Shown here: positions 63,202 to 64,000 of the stretch, in pieces
Position numbering within the stretch: the first letter of the stretch is position 1
Layout of the letters: each line of letters starts with the position of its first letter
Assembly (NCBI RefSeq): GCF_000009765.2
Contig: NC_003155.5
Coordinates: 7,874,001 to 7,938,000, forward strand
DNA from: Streptomyces avermitilis MA-4680 = NBRC 14893
GTDB taxonomy: Bacteria > Actinomycetota > Actinomycetes > Streptomycetales > Streptomycetaceae
Direction: 5' to 3'
DNA: 64,000 nucleotides
The notes under the pieces: model-generated
The model's database searches: none
What the model was told of the DNA's origin: nothing
Seen by the model: the letters and a program-made list of their open reading frames with translations, nothing else
Translations under genes and position numbers: made by a program

Positions 63202-63411
63202 CGAGTCCTCACGTGTCGTTCCCGGAGCGATCGGGAGCGCTGGTGGGCCCGCAGGGATGCCTGGGGATGTTCCGGTCCAGCGCCGAACAAGCTGGAAACT
63301 GTAGTCCGACGCTAGCCGCCGACCAGCACGTCAGCCATGCGAGGAGGCCCTCGACGGACTGCGGAGGCTCTGATTCCGGAGTCCTGCCATGGTCACGGGC
63401 GCGTACTCCGC

Positions 63412-63449
63412 AAAAAACGGTGCCGACTCGATCAGAGTCAGCACCGTTC
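63412..63449 (-). terminator. Intrinsic terminator of the tRNA-Leu gene
   Basis: On the minus strand a stem with arms ACGGTGC-GACTC and GAGTC-GCACCGT (one internal mismatch) is followed directly by six T. It lies just after the tRNA 3' end, as a standard rho-independent terminator. Confidence 0.85.
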
Positions 63450-63462
63450 TGGGATCCTGCTG

Positions 63463-63550
63463 TGGTGTCCGAGGGGGGACTTGAACCCCCACGCCCGATA
63501 AAGGGCACTAGCACCTCAAGCTAGCGCGTCTGCCATTCCGCCACCCGGAC
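63463..63550 (-). tRNA. tRNA-Leu (anticodon GAG)
   Basis: 88 bases with encoded CCA (63463-63465). Acceptor stem GTCCGGG/CTCGGAC, anticodon stem CTAGC/GCTAG with loop TTGAGGT and anticodon GAG at 63517-63515. A long variable arm (TGCCCTTTATCGGGC) and T-arm GGGGGTTCAAGTCCCCC show it is a class II tRNA. Upstream a TAATGT -10-like element is at 63599-63594, and a CTGTCGC/GCGACAG hairpin sits between. No integrase or attachment-site duplication is seen. Confidence 0.97.
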
Positions 63551-63737
63551 AAGGTGTCTGTCGCGCGGGGTTTCCCTCGCGGCGACAGAGGAAACATTAC
63601 CAGGCTTTCGAGAGCCCCTGATCACCCCCCGTCCCCGCGTGAACGGCGTGTGACGGGCCGGGTCCCGCCTTGGGCGGCGCGGGCCGGCGGAGGGAGGATG
63701 AGGGGGACCACCAGCAGCGACAGTGGGAGGAAGCAGC

Positions 63738-64000
63738 GTGAGCGAGTCGAACACGGCCAGGGGCATCTCTGGCGAGGACGAGGTCGTGGACCTCTGTCGC
63801 GAGCTGATCCGGATCGACACCAGCAACTACGGGGACCACTCGGGGCCGGGCGAGCGGAAGGCCGCCGAGTACGTCGCCGAGAAGCTCGCCGAGGTCGGGC
63901 TCGAACCGCAGATCTTCGAGTCCCACCAGGGACGCGCCTCCACGGTCGCCCGCATCGAGGGCGAGGACCCGTCCCGGCCCGCGCTGCTCATCCACGGCCA
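63738..64000 (+). CDS. M20-family peptidase, N-terminal fragment
   Basis: At least 87 residues from GTG 63738 (GGGAGGAAG upstream), cut by the window end. VVDLCRELIRIDTSNYG and ERKAAEYVAEKLAEVGLEP followed by RPALLIHG match the start of M20 peptidases/deacylases; the zinc-binding His is expected directly after the cut. Probable dipeptidase, deacetylase or carboxypeptidase in the cytosol. The 187 bases before it are intergenic. Confidence 0.9.
   Translation, partial: MSESNTARGISGEDEVVDLCRELIRIDTSNYGDHSGPGERKAAEYVAEKLAEVGLEPQIFESHQGRASTVARIEGEDPSRPALLIHG

Noticed and set aside
63463..63550. tRNA-Leu as integration (att) site of a mobile element
   Set aside because: No integrase, excisionase or duplicated tRNA end within the window.

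Overview
This is chromosomal DNA of a streptomycete or a close relative. The evidence is very high GC with strong G/C bias at third codon positions, frequent GTG starts, ATGA/GTGA overlaps between consecutive genes, many TetR and GntR regulators, a class F sortase, a SoxR with the 2Fe-2S cysteine pattern, and a Pls/PosA-type peptide synthetase. No prophage, transposase, integrase, CRISPR array or rRNA is visible. The window reads as ordinary chromosome rich in catabolic and envelope functions, with some unusual modules.

Layout. 1-126 is the start of a Ser/Thr kinase. 190-7084 is a divergent module. Leftward it carries a DUF4331 secreted protein, a membrane-anchored TPR protein and a NicO-type metal exporter with a very histidine-rich loop. 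Rightward it carries an ECF sigma factor of the SigK type and its anti-sigma RskA. The intergenic region has matching CCATCC-like/CGAAT promoter elements with 16-base spacers facing both ways. 7200-12458 holds small conserved genes, a stand-alone type ISP C-terminal domain protein, a UTRA regulator, hmgA, a lipoprotein and a TetR. 12648-19241 holds a bis-MGD oxidoreductase, a citrate-metal symporter with an MFS gene, and a secreted protein with a class F sortase.

19396-30916 contains an aldehyde dehydrogenase/alcohol dehydrogenase pair and an acyl-CoA dehydrogenase. These two loci share a 19-base operator, and a TetR gene lies beside the second copy. Other genes here are an EamA transporter with an ArsR-like regulator, a second TetR with a MaoC hydratase, SoxR, a DRB0094-type RNA ligase and hypothetical proteins. 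31201-36779 is exported or hydrolytic: a penicillin acylase family protein, an alpha/beta hydrolase and a NamZ-type muramidase carrying an in-frame repeat. 36892-47843 is an acyl-CoA/steroid-like catabolic region. Three of its promoters carry a TACCGACYGGT site, and a TetR is encoded inside one of the operons.

48313-52490 holds a TPR-like protein, an APC permease and a Tat-exported molybdopterin protein with a cytochrome b partner, followed by a 15-bp minisatellite. 52763-57438 is a complete idonate/gluconate pathway (idnD, idnO, gntP, gntK, divergent gntR). 57450-63201 is a translationally overlapped operon: a Pls-like poly-amino-acid synthetase whose A-domain residues resemble a lysine code, an M1 metallopeptidase and a YchJ-like protein. 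63463-63550 is tRNA-Leu(GAG). 63738 onwards is an M20 peptidase cut by the window end.
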